DNA from: Clostridia bacterium
GTDB taxonomy: Bacteria > Bacillota > Clostridia > Christensenellales > Borkfalkiaceae
Reading direction: 5' to 3'
NCBI GenBank assembly: GCA_017558825.1
Contig: JAFYTO010000015.1
Location: forward strand, 1-64,000
DNA length: 64,000 bases
The notes under the pieces were generated by a model. The model made no database searches and was not told where the DNA came from. It saw nothing but the letters and a program-made list of their open reading frames with translations. Shown here piece by piece: positions 27,669-35,309 of this stretch (position 1 is the stretch's first letter; the number at the start of each line of letters is the position of its first letter). Position numbers and translations under genes: made by a program.

Positions 27669-28946
27669 ATGCCTGACGGCACACCGTCGCTACTAATAGC
27701 GATAATTATTTTAATTTTATTTTCAAGTTTCTTTTCTTCAACAGAAACGGCTTACACTAGTTTAAACGTAATTAAAGTTAAGAGTTTAGCATTAAAAAAT
27801 AAAAATTATCAAAGAGTGCTTAACTTATACGAAAAATACGATAGACTTATTTCCACTATTTTAGTTGGCAACAACATAGTAAACATAACAGCGTCATCTT
27901 TAGCAGTATTATTTTTTCAAAAAATACTTAGTGAAGGCGCAAACTACTCTTTAGTTTCTACTGCGGTAGTAACGGTAGTAGTTTTAATTTTTGGCGAAAT
28001 TACGCCTAAAATGCTTGCGAAGGCAATGCCTGAAAAAATGGCTAGTTTTTCATATCCGTTAATGATTTTATTCTACTACGTTCTTTATCCGCTCACTCTT
28101 ATTTTTAGCGGTATTAGCACGTTAGTTGGTAAAATTTTTAAAGTTAAAAACGATGATACCATTACTGATGACGAGCTTATAACAATTGTAAACGAAGCTA
28201 CTGAAGACGGAACTTTAAAAGAAGAAGAAAGTGACCTTATTCGTAGTGCAATTGAATTTGATGACCTTGAAGTGAAAGATATTTTAATTCCAAGAATAAA
28301 CGTTTTATCCGTTTCTCTTGATGCTGAAAAAAGCGAAATTAAAAAACTTTTTGAAAACGAAAGATATTCACGTCTTCCTGTATATGATGGCAATATTGAT
28401 AGTATAGTTGGTATAATACACCAAAAAGATTTTTATAAAAATTATACTAAAAAAGACTTTAATATTAAGAATATTATGCAAGAAGTTGTGTTTGTTGTAG
28501 AACATACTAAAATTTCAGTATTACTTAGAAAACTTCAACTTAAAAAAATGCACATGGCAGTTGTTTTAGATGAATACGGCGGAACTATGGGTATTGTTAC
28601 AGTTGAAGACATTATTGAAGAATTAGTTGGCGAAATTTACGATGAGTATGATGAGTTTGATGAAGAAATAGTTAAAAATGACGATGATACTTATTTAGTA
28701 AATTGCAAAATGAGTTTAGATAACTTCTTTGAGCATTTCAACTTAATTGACGAGGTTGAAGAGTTTGATGCCAATACCGTTGGCGGTTGGGTAACCGAGC
28801 AGTTCGGAGAACTTCCTATTGCAGGTAAAGAGTTTAACTATCAAAACTTAACGGTTAAAGTTGTTAAGGCAACGCGCAAAAAGGTGATAGAAGTTAAAGT
28901 TACCGTAAATGAAACAGCAGTAGAAGAATTAGAAAAAGATGAATAA
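27669..28946 (+). CDS. CNNM/CorC (hemolysin C)-type CBS transporter-associated protein
   Basis: A 425-residue membrane protein with CNNM transmembrane domain (about 1-180, three or four helices, FSSFFSSTETAYTSL at the start, FGEITPKMLAKAMPEKMA near 105). Two CBS domains follow (about 195-320; GTLKEEESDLIRSAIEFDDLEVKDI leads in, split across the linker; then VVLDEYGGTMGIVTVEDIIEELVGEI). A CorC/HlyC C-terminal domain comes last. Family members are linked to Mg or Co efflux. A good AAGGAG site lies before the ATG, and a terminator follows. Confidence 0.93.
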   Translation: MPDGTPSLLIAIIILILFSSFFSSTETAYTSLNVIKVKSLALKNKNYQRVLNLYEKYDRLISTILVGNNIVNITASSLAVLFFQKILSEGANYSLVSTAVVTVVVLIFGEITPKMLAKAMPEKMASFSYPLMILFYYVLYPLTLIFSGISTLVGKIFKVKNDDTITDDELITIVNEATEDGTLKEEESDLIRSAIEFDDLEVKDILIPRINVLSVSLDAEKSEIKKLFENERYSRLPVYDGNIDSIVGIIHQKDFYKNYTKKDFNIKNIMQEVVFVVEHTKISVLLRKLQLKKMHMAVVLDEYGGTMGIVTVEDIIEELVGEIYDEYDEFDEEIVKNDDDTYLVNCKMSLDNFFEHFNLIDEVEEFDANTVGGWVTEQFGELPIAGKEFNYQNLTVKVVKATRKKVIEVKVTVNETAVEELEKDE

Positions 28947-28950
28947 AAAT

Positions 28951-28990
28951 ACGCCCGTTTAGAAAGAACTAAACGGGCGTTTATTTTTTA
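28951..28990. terminator. Bidirectional terminator between convergent genes
   Basis: ACGCCCGTTTAG and CTAAACGGGCGT form a perfect 12-bp stem with a 6-nt loop. A/T-rich flanks on each side serve the CorC-like gene (+) and the DtxR-like gene (-). Confidence 0.93.
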
Positions 28991-29359
28991 ATTTTCAATT
29001 TTAGAAATAAATTCTTTTAATGCGTTAAAAGTATTGTCACTAATAACGTGCTCTATTTTGCACGCATCGTTAAGTGCAGTTTCTTTATCAACGCCAATAT
29101 GTTCAAGCATTTTTGTTAAAACGTTATGCCTTTCATATATTTTTTGCGCGTGTATTATACCGTCATCTGTTAGCGTTATGTAGCCTTTACTATCAATATT
29201 TATTAAACCGCCGTTTTTAAGCAGCCCCATAGCTCTGCTTACGCTTGGCTTTGAATAATTCATATACTCGCTTATATCAATAGCGCGCACGGCAGACATT
29301 TTTTTAGATAATACTAAAATTGTTTCTAAATACATTTGACCAGATTCTAAAAGTTTCAT
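28988..29359 (-). CDS. DtxR/MntR-family metal-dependent repressor
   Basis: A 123-residue regulator. The N-terminal winged helix contains MSAVRAIDISEYMNYSKPSVSRAM, split as two helices of the HTH, then KGYITLTDDG as the wing. The dimerisation/metal domain includes ERHNVLTKMLEHIGV and ACKIEHVISD, which provide the family's His and Glu metal ligands. The SH3-like third domain of DtxR is absent, as in MntR-like members. It is divergent from feoAB, whose promoter carries two DtxR-like operators, so iron-responsive repression of feo is the best inference. An AGGTGA site precedes the start. Confidence 0.92.
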   Translation of the reverse strand: MKLLESGQMYLETILVLSKKMSAVRAIDISEYMNYSKPSVSRAMGLLKNGGLINIDSKGYITLTDDGIIHAQKIYERHNVLTKMLEHIGVDKETALNDACKIEHVISDNTFNALKEFISKIEN

Positions 29360-29377
29360 TTTTCACCTATTATTATA

Positions 29378-29406
29378 ATTATATCACAATATTTAACGCG
29401 TTTCAA
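29378..29406 (-). promoter_or_regulatory. Promoter of the DtxR-like gene
   Basis: On the minus strand TTGAAA (29406-29401), 17 bp, TATAAT (29383-29378). No AGTTAGC operator lies on it, so autoregulation is not apparent. Confidence 0.8.
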
Positions 29407-29441
29407 CTATTTATTATTTTTTTTAATTTTGTAATTTTTTG

Positions 29442-29470
29442 TTGACAAAAGTCATAAATTTAGATATAAT
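29442..29470 (+). promoter_or_regulatory. Consensus promoter of feoAB
   Basis: TTGACA (29442-29447), 17 bp, TATAAT (29465-29470): a perfect consensus, as expected for a strongly repressed iron-uptake operon. Confidence 0.92.
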
Positions 29471-29475
29471 GACAG

Positions 29476-29528
29476 TAGTTAGCCACTGCTAACTATAATT
29501 TATGACATTAAGTTAGCATATGCTAACT
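29476..29528. promoter_or_regulatory. Two DtxR-type operators AGTTAGC-N4-GCTAACT
   Basis: TAGTTAGC-CACT-GCTAACTA (29476-29495) covers the expected transcript start. AGTTAGC-ATAT-GCTAACT (29511-29528) lies in the leader just before the Shine-Dalgarno. Both are perfect palindromes that resemble the DtxR/IdeR consensus (TTAGGTTAG-CTAACCTAA). Each is preceded by ATGACA, so the second looks like a duplicate of the first, 33-34 bp away. Confidence 0.88.
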
Positions 29529-29540
29529 AAAGGGGTTAAA

Positions 29541-29777
29541 ATGGAAAAGACCTTAGATAAATTTTCAATAGGAGATAGGGGCGTTGTAGTTAACGTTATA
29601 GCAGAGCGCAAAATAAAAAGGCGCTTGTTTGACATGGGCATAACTCCTGGAGTAGAAATTTACTTAAGAAAGCGCGCTCCTTTAGGCGACCCTATTGAAA
29701 TTACGTTGCGTGGATACGAATTAACGCTTCGTTTAAGTGAGGCTAGTTGCGTATTAATGGGGGTTAAGAATGCTTAA
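29541..29777 (+). CDS. feoA: Ferrous iron transport protein FeoA
   Basis: A 78-residue SH3-like protein that supports FeoB. It shows IGDRGVVVNV, KIKRRLFDMGITPGVEI and DPIEITLRGYELTLRLSEA, the family core. I choose ATG 29541, 5 nt after AAAGGGG; an in-frame ATG at 29520 would overlap operator 2 and start upstream of that site. It overlaps feoB by 8 bp. Confidence 0.95.
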   Translation: MEKTLDKFSIGDRGVVVNVIAERKIKRRLFDMGITPGVEIYLRKRAPLGDPIEITLRGYELTLRLSEASCVLMGVKNA

Positions 29778-32070
29778 GTTTGCTCTTGTAGGAAATCCAA
29801 ATTGTGGCAAAACAACGCTTTTTAATGCTCTAACGGGCTCAACTGCTCACGTAGGGAATTGGCCTGGCGTTACCGTTGACAAGCGTGAGGGCGTGTATAA
29901 AAAATTAGAAGAAGCGGTTAGTATTGTAGATTTGCCGGGTATATATTCGCTATCGCCATATACTCCAGAAGAAGTTGTTGCAAGAAACTTTGTATTAGAT
30001 GAAGCTCCGTCTTGCGTAATTAATATAATTGACGCCACTAATTTAGAGCGCAATTTATATCTTACTACTCAGCTTATGGAAATTGACGTGCCTATAGTTA
30101 TTGCGCTCAATATGATTGACGAAGTAGAAAAGGCAGGAGATAGTATAGATGAATTAGAACTTGAAAAGCGCATAGGATTACCTGTTGTTAAAGTTTCGGC
30201 GTTAAAAGGTAGTAACGTAGATGCGCTAATGCAAAGGGCTTATCTAGCAAGTAAGCAAGAGCGTAAAGGGTTAACCGTTTTATGTGAAACGGCTCTTGAA
30301 CATGTTATAAACGACGTAAGAATTGCGTTAAAAGGGCATGGCGTACACAATCCGCTTTTTCACGCTATAAAGCTTATTGAAGGCGATGAAATTGAAGTGG
30401 AAATGCACAAGGAAACCGTTTCAATGGTTGACGACTTTAAGGAAGTTTACAAGCATCGTGTTTTTGGTACAGATTACGAGGCATTAGTTGCAGACGGTAG
30501 GTATAAATATATAGTAAAACATTTTTCTCCTGTTTATAAAAGGAGCAAAAGTAGAAGTTATGCAAGTGAAAAATCAAATAGAATAGATAAAGTTTTAACT
30601 CATAAATATTTTGGTTTACCTATATTTTTAGTTATTTTATTTTCAATGTTTCACTTAACGTTTTCAAACGACTTTTTATATTTAGGCGCAATTTTCAAAT
30701 TACCTACGCTTGAAGATTTAGGTTTACTTACCAATGACGGCGAGTTTAGGAATTATTGGGTTAAACTGCTTTCTTGTTTTTACGATGGGGCAATATTCTC
30801 GTTTGGCTCGGCTCTAAATAATTTTTGGAACGAAATAATTATAAGTGAAATTTTTGGCTTAATTAAAAACACGGTTTTAAACAGTGGCTTGTCTGTATGG
30901 GCTGTGGGTTTAATAAACAACGGTATTATTGACGGTGTAATGGGCGTTTTATCGTTCTTGCCTTGGATATTAACTCTATTTTTGTTCTTCTCTCTTTTAG
31001 AAGATAGCGGTTATATGGCGCGCGTTGCTTTTATACTTGATAGAATTTTTAGAAAGTTTGGTCTTTCTGGTAGAGCTTTTATTCCAATGATTATGGGTTT
31101 TGGCTGTTCAGTTCCTGCTATTATAAACACAAGAACGCTCGCCGATGAAAAGGAAAAAGTTGCAACAATTAGGGTTATTCCGTTCTTTTCTTGCAGTGCA
31201 AAATTGCCTATTTTAACTGCAATTTCTGGCGGTATAGTTTCTTTTTATGGAGTTGGAAATGCAGATTTAATTACATACTCAATGTATTTGCTTGGCGTTT
31301 TAGTTGCTGGTGCGGCAGTTCTTTTAATGCGTTCTACTAGCCTTAAGGGCGAGGAGTCTCCTTTCATTATGGAACTTCCGTCATATAGAATGCCTAAATT
31401 TTCCAGCACAGTAATGCTACTTTGGGATAAAGCAAAGCACTTTATTAAAAAGGCGTTTACTATAATACTTGCTTCAACCATAGTTATTTGGGTGCTTACT
31501 CACTTTAATTTTAGTTGGCAATTTATTAGTGATGATAAAATAGATAAAAGTATATTGGCTGGCATAGGTCAAATTTTTGCGCCGTTGTTTACTCCGCTTG
31601 GCTTTGGAAGTCAACTTGGAACTTACGGTTGGGTTTTCGTTGTAGCTTCTGTTACAGGCCTTATTGCGAAAGAAAACGTTGTTGCAACGCTTTCAACGCT
31701 TGCCACTTGTTTAATAGCTGTTGCTGGCAAAGACGCTTTAGGGCTTGATTTATTGGCAGAAGACGGTGTTGATGCTGTTAAAGCTATGATTTTAGTGACG
31801 AACGTTTCGGTTCCAGCATTACTTTCGTTTATAGCGTTTAATATGACAACTATTCCTTGTTTTGCCACCGTTGCAACCGCAAAAGGCGAGTTAAAAAGAA
31901 GAAAGGCGTTTAAAGCAACAATGCTATTTTGGATAGTAACTTCGTATTTAGTAGCGTCAATGGTTTATTTAGTTGGGACTTATTGGTGGACGGCTTTTAT
32001 ATATTTATTTGCATTTACATTAACGGCTTTTATAATTAAATTTAGGAATAAAAGGAATAAAAAGGTATAA
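29770..32070 (+). CDS. feoB: Ferrous iron transporter FeoB
   Basis: A 766-residue iron(II) permease of the cytoplasmic membrane. The N-terminal G domain has GNPNCGKTTLFNALTG (8-23), GNWPGVTVDKREG as switch I region, DLPGIYSL and NMIDE. The membrane domain has two Gate regions, one including GFGCSVPAIINTRTLADEKE and the other later with SVPALLSFIAFNMTTIPC, plus SCSAKLPI. Length is usual for the family. It is repressed together with feoA, by inference from the operators. Confidence 0.97.
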   Translation: MLKFALVGNPNCGKTTLFNALTGSTAHVGNWPGVTVDKREGVYKKLEEAVSIVDLPGIYSLSPYTPEEVVARNFVLDEAPSCVINIIDATNLERNLYLTTQLMEIDVPIVIALNMIDEVEKAGDSIDELELEKRIGLPVVKVSALKGSNVDALMQRAYLASKQERKGLTVLCETALEHVINDVRIALKGHGVHNPLFHAIKLIEGDEIEVEMHKETVSMVDDFKEVYKHRVFGTDYEALVADGRYKYIVKHFSPVYKRSKSRSYASEKSNRIDKVLTHKYFGLPIFLVILFSMFHLTFSNDFLYLGAIFKLPTLEDLGLLTNDGEFRNYWVKLLSCFYDGAIFSFGSALNNFWNEIIISEIFGLIKNTVLNSGLSVWAVGLINNGIIDGVMGVLSFLPWILTLFLFFSLLEDSGYMARVAFILDRIFRKFGLSGRAFIPMIMGFGCSVPAIINTRTLADEKEKVATIRVIPFFSCSAKLPILTAISGGIVSFYGVGNADLITYSMYLLGVLVAGAAVLLMRSTSLKGEESPFIMELPSYRMPKFSSTVMLLWDKAKHFIKKAFTIILASTIVIWVLTHFNFSWQFISDDKIDKSILAGIGQIFAPLFTPLGFGSQLGTYGWVFVVASVTGLIAKENVVATLSTLATCLIAVAGKDALGLDLLAEDGVDAVKAMILVTNVSVPALLSFIAFNMTTIPCFATVATAKGELKRRKAFKATMLFWIVTSYLVASMVYLVGTYWWTAFIYLFAFTLTAFIIKFRNKRNKKV

Positions 32071-32071
32071 T

Positions 32072-32221
32072 ATGAGTTTATTTGAAATTTTTCTTATAGT
32101 TTTTTGCTCGGTTTTCGTTTTGGGAGTGATTGTAAAATCTATAATTGACAAGAAAAACGGAAAGAGTTCTTGTGGCTGTAACTGCGCAAATTGTAAAAGT
32201 AATTGCAGTTATAAAAAGTAA
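32072..32221 (+). CDS. FeoB-associated Cys-rich membrane protein
   Basis: A 49-residue protein one base after the feoB stop. One N-terminal membrane helix (about 5-25) is followed by a Lys-rich stretch and a cysteine cluster, SCGCNCANCKSNC, with five Cys in 13 residues. This is the pattern of the FeoB-associated Cys-rich family (Pfam PF12669). A weak AAGGT site lies before the ATG. It may bind iron at the cytoplasmic or exit side of FeoB; that is inference. The terminator directly follows. Confidence 0.92.
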   Translation: MSLFEIFLIVFCSVFVLGVIVKSIIDKKNGKSSCGCNCANCKSNCSYKK

Positions 32222-32230
32222 TAATTAACA

Positions 32231-32263
32231 AAAAATATCCTTTTCTAAGGATATTTTTTTATT
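32231..32263 (+). terminator. Rho-independent terminator of feoAB
   Basis: AAATATCCTT, loop TTCT, AAGGATATTT and a T-run. Confidence 0.92.
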
Positions 32264-32279
32264 TTTTTTAAAAATAAAA

Positions 32280-32308
32280 TTGAAATTATGGCAAAAATAG
32301 TATATAAT
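32280..32308 (+). promoter_or_regulatory. Promoter immediately before the protease start codon
   Basis: TTGAAA (32280-32285), 17 bp, TATAAT (32303-32308). The ATG is at 32320, so the transcript would begin about 4-6 nt before it. ATGGCAAAAA occurs both in this spacer (32288-32297) and at the start codon (32320-32329). Confidence 0.75.
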
Positions 32309-32319
32309 ATAAGGCATAT

Positions 32320-33042
32320 ATGGCAAAAACAAGAAAATTACTTACAATTTTAATACTTGTTATAGCGCTTTTAATTCCAACGTCTTGCATAACGCTTGTT
32401 GACAATGCCGAAAAAGAAATTATTAACGATATGGCTAGTAACGGCGTTATAACAGCTTCTTTTACGGTTGAGGTTTATAGGAAAATAGATTTTGAAGATG
32501 AAAAAATAGCGCAAGGTAGCGGAGTTGTATTTTCTAAGCAAGAAAATTTAGGTAGCAATACTTATTATATATTAACCAACAATCACGTTATATCAAGTGG
32601 AAATATTTACACGGTAAGCGATTGTTACGGAAATAAAATTAAGGCATCACTTGTTAAAAGTGACGCAAGTTATGACCTTGCAATTTTAAAATTTAATTCT
32701 AACGATGTTTATCAAGTTTTAGAATTTTCTAATACTGAAGCTGTTAGTGGAGATAAGGTAATTGCAATAGGAGCTCCAAACGGATTATTAAACACAATTA
32801 CTTTTGGTAAAATTTTAAAATATTCTTACGTTGACGTTGAAGCGGATAGCTTAGAATCAAACGTTAAATTTAAAGTTATAGAGCATAGCGCGCCTTTATA
32901 CGGTGGTTCATCGGGTGGCGTTTTGCTTAACTATTCATATCAAATTTGTGGTATTAATTATGCTACCTATGCTGAAGACGGTGAGTTCGTTTCAGGCTAT
33001 GCAGTTAGCACAAGTAAAGTTTTAGAGTTTATAAACGGTTAA
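32320..33042 (+). CDS. Secreted trypsin-like serine protease (S1, HtrA-like without PDZ)
   Basis: A 240-residue protein. The signal segment (about 6-23) ends IPTSC, which is a weak lipobox; it is either lipidated or membrane-anchored. The protease domain has the triad in context: His in YILTNNHV, Asp in SYDLAILKF, Ser in GGSSGGVLL. The fold and motif spacing match HtrA-type proteases, but there is no PDZ domain, so allosteric control through PDZ is missing. The start has almost no 5' leader. It is 29 bp upstream of putP, separated by an 18-bp palindrome. Confidence 0.88.
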   Translation: MAKTRKLLTILILVIALLIPTSCITLVDNAEKEIINDMASNGVITASFTVEVYRKIDFEDEKIAQGSGVVFSKQENLGSNTYYILTNNHVISSGNIYTVSDCYGNKIKASLVKSDASYDLAILKFNSNDVYQVLEFSNTEAVSGDKVIAIGAPNGLLNTITFGKILKYSYVDVEADSLESNVKFKVIEHSAPLYGGSSGGVLLNYSYQICGINYATYAEDGEFVSGYAVSTSKVLEFING

Positions 33043-33049
33043 CCGTTTA
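33032..33049. repeat. 18-bp perfect palindrome at the protease stop codon
   Basis: TAAACGGTTAACCGTTTA is a perfect palindrome that contains the TAA stop, 22 bp before putP. As RNA it gives a 6-7-bp stem with a TTAA loop. The T-rich tract begins 6 nt later, so it is a weak attenuator or an operator rather than a standard terminator. Confidence 0.6.
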
Positions 33050-33071
33050 AATATATTTTTTAGGAGATATT

Positions 33072-34649
33072 ATGACTAGTTCTCAAATTCAAATAATGAT
33101 ATCTATGATAGCGTATATGCTCATAGTAATAGGCATTGGCTTGTTTTTCTCTAAAAGGGCAAGAAAAAGTTCAAGTGAATATTTCTTGGGCGGTCGTTCT
33201 TTAGGTCCTTGGGTTGCAGCAATGAGCGCGGAAGCAAGCGATATGAGCGGTTGGCTTTTAATGGGCTTGCCAGGCTTAGCGTATTGGTGCGGTATTGCTG
33301 ACGCTGCTTGGACGGCTATTGGCCTTGCAGTAGGAACTTACATAAACTGGCTTATAGTAGCAAAAAGGCTTCGTAACTATTCGGTAGTTTCTGGTAACGC
33401 CATTACTTTACCAGAGTTTTTTAGCAATCGTTTTAACGAGAAAAAGAAGGTTATTTTAAGTATTTCTGCAATGTTTATTTTGATTTTCTTCACAGTTTAC
33501 GCGGCAAGCTGTTTTGTTACTTGTGGTAAATTATTTGGAACGCTTTTTGGTTTTGATTATCATATAATGATGCTTATTGGTGCGGCTTTCGTAATTTTCT
33601 ACACGCTTATTGGTGGCTTCTTGGCTGAAAGTGCTTCAGACTTTATGCAAGCAATTGTAATGATTATTGCTTTAACGGTTGTAGTAACTATAGGCGTTGT
33701 AAACGTTGGTGATATTAATCAAGTTATTGAAAACGTTAAAAATATTCCAGGCTTTTTATCGCTTTTTGAACTTTCAAACCCAACAGTTGATGCTGACGGT
33801 GTTCAACAAGTAGTAAACGGCACTGCGGTATTCGGCGATGCTAAAAATTATAGTTTCTTAACTATTCTTTCTGCTCTTGCGTGGGGTCTTGGTTACTTTG
33901 GTATGCCACAAGTATTACTTCGCTTTATGGCAATTAGAAATCCAGGAGAACTTAAATCTTCAAGAAGAATTGCTACAGTTTGGGTAGTAATTTCACTTTT
34001 CGTTGCCGTTATGATTGGCGTTATTGGTAGGGCACTTTTCCCTTATAACGATGCTCTTAACAGTGCTTCAAATGCAGAAAGTATTTTCTTATTCATTTCA
34101 CAAAGTTATTTGCCTCCGCTTTTAGCAGGTGTTATAATGGCAGGCGTTTTAGCAGCAACTATAAGTTCTTCTGACTCGTATCTTTTAATTGCCGCATCAG
34201 CTTTTTCTAAAAACATTTACGGTGGAATATTTAGGCGCAAGGCAAACGACAAAGAAATTATGCTTGTTTCACGCTTAATATTAGTTGCAATTTCTATTAT
34301 TGGCATAATTATTGCTTGGGACGAAAATAGTGTTATATTTAAAATAGTTTCATTTGCTTGGGCAGGCTTTGGCGCAACGTTCGGTCCTTTAATGCTCTTC
34401 TCACTTTTCTGGAAGAGAACAAACCAAATTGGCGCAATTTCAGGTATGCTTGTTGGTGGTATAACGGTATTTGTTTGGAAACTTTTACTTAACCCACTTG
34501 GCGGTATCTTTGCAGTTTACGAACTTTTACCAGCTTTCATACTTTCTTCAATTACTATTGTAGTTGTTTCTCTTTTAACTAAAGCACCTGAAAAGGACGT
34601 ACTTGATAAATTTGACGAAGCAAAAATGCTTTCAAAAATGAAGGGTTAA
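33072..34649 (+). CDS. putP: Sodium/proline symporter PutP
   Basis: A 525-residue sodium:solute symporter with about 13 membrane helices. The sequence follows PutP closely: SSEYFLGGRSLGPWVAAMSAEASDMSGWLLMGLPG near the N-terminus (Na and proline site region, given here as separate conserved blocks), ITLPEFFSNRF, and LLAGVIMAGVLAATISSSDSYLL near 360. TTAGGAGAT precedes the ATG. No separate promoter is visible, so it may be read from the protease promoter. Confidence 0.94.
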   Translation: MTSSQIQIMISMIAYMLIVIGIGLFFSKRARKSSSEYFLGGRSLGPWVAAMSAEASDMSGWLLMGLPGLAYWCGIADAAWTAIGLAVGTYINWLIVAKRLRNYSVVSGNAITLPEFFSNRFNEKKKVILSISAMFILIFFTVYAASCFVTCGKLFGTLFGFDYHIMMLIGAAFVIFYTLIGGFLAESASDFMQAIVMIIALTVVVTIGVVNVGDINQVIENVKNIPGFLSLFELSNPTVDADGVQQVVNGTAVFGDAKNYSFLTILSALAWGLGYFGMPQVLLRFMAIRNPGELKSSRRIATVWVVISLFVAVMIGVIGRALFPYNDALNSASNAESIFLFISQSYLPPLLAGVIMAGVLAATISSSDSYLLIAASAFSKNIYGGIFRRKANDKEIMLVSRLILVAISIIGIIIAWDENSVIFKIVSFAWAGFGATFGPLMLFSLFWKRTNQIGAISGMLVGGITVFVWKLLLNPLGGIFAVYELLPAFILSSITIVVVSLLTKAPEKDVLDKFDEAKMLSKMKG

Positions 34650-34665
34650 TTTTATAAAAAATTTT

Positions 34666-34696
34666 AGCGTGGCGTAAAATCGCCACGCTTTTTTTT
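34666..34696 (+). terminator. Rho-independent terminator of putP
   Basis: AGCGTGGCG, loop TAAAAT, CGCCACGCT, and a T-run that merges with the next promoter. Confidence 0.93.
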
Positions 34697-34725
34697 GCAT
34701 ATTATAAAGTTTTTTAACCAAACTT
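34696..34725 (+). promoter_or_regulatory. Candidate sigma-G promoter of spoVT
   Basis: TGCATA (34696-34701) matches the forespore sigma -35; 17 bp later CAAACTT (34719-34725) resembles CATAMTA in five of seven places. No good sigma-A promoter is present. spoVT is sigma-G dependent in Bacillus subtilis. Confidence 0.5.
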
Positions 34726-34746
34726 ATAATTAGTAAGGAGTTTAAT

Positions 34747-35292
34747 ATGTCTGGAATAATACGAAGAATTGATGAACTAGGAAGAATTGTTTTGCCAAAA
34801 GAAATACGAAAAATTTTAAAATTGACTACTGGTGACGCACTTGAAATATATTTAGAAAACGGCGAAGTAAAAATGCTAAAATATTTGCCACTTTCTAAAA
34901 ATTTAGGCGAAATTGAAAGTATAGCAAATAGCGTTTTAAATTCAATTAATAAAAGTGTAATTATAACCGATAATGAAAAAGTTATTGTGGCTAACGGCGA
35001 ACTTTCACACTTAAAAAATGAAAAACTTAGTAAAAGCGCGCTTGAAATTATTGAAAAGCAAAGCAGTTTTAGCCTTTCAAAAAAAGACGGCGCAAGTCCT
35101 TTAAAAATTACCGAAAATAGTAAAGAAGACTGTTTTATGCAAATTATAATGCCAATTACAAGCGGGCAAAGTAAGGCGGTTGGGCTAATAGCCGTGTGCG
35201 GATTTAATGAAGGCGAGAATTTTGATGCAACAGATATTAAACTTTTAAACTTTGTTGCCCAAATGCTTTTTGGGTTTTACGGCAATGCTTAA
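34747..35292 (+). CDS. spoVT: Stage V sporulation protein T (SpoVT), AbrB-GAF regulator
   Basis: A 181-residue regulator. The N-terminal AbrB swapped-hairpin domain is IIRRIDELGRIVLPKEIRK followed by LKLTTGDALEIYLENG. The C-terminal GAF-like domain (about 55-180) ends GENFDATDIKLLNFVAQML. The two-domain layout and length match SpoVT, a forespore transcription regulator, and not the short AbrB/Abh. It precedes spoVB-like and mazG genes as in Bacillus. The AAGGAG site is clear. Confidence 0.92.
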   Translation: MSGIIRRIDELGRIVLPKEIRKILKLTTGDALEIYLENGEVKMLKYLPLSKNLGEIESIANSVLNSINKSVIITDNEKVIVANGELSHLKNEKLSKSALEIIEKQSSFSLSKKDGASPLKITENSKEDCFMQIIMPITSGQSKAVGLIAVCGFNEGENFDATDIKLLNFVAQMLFGFYGNA

Positions 35293-35309
35293 TTATTAGC
35301 CGTTACATA

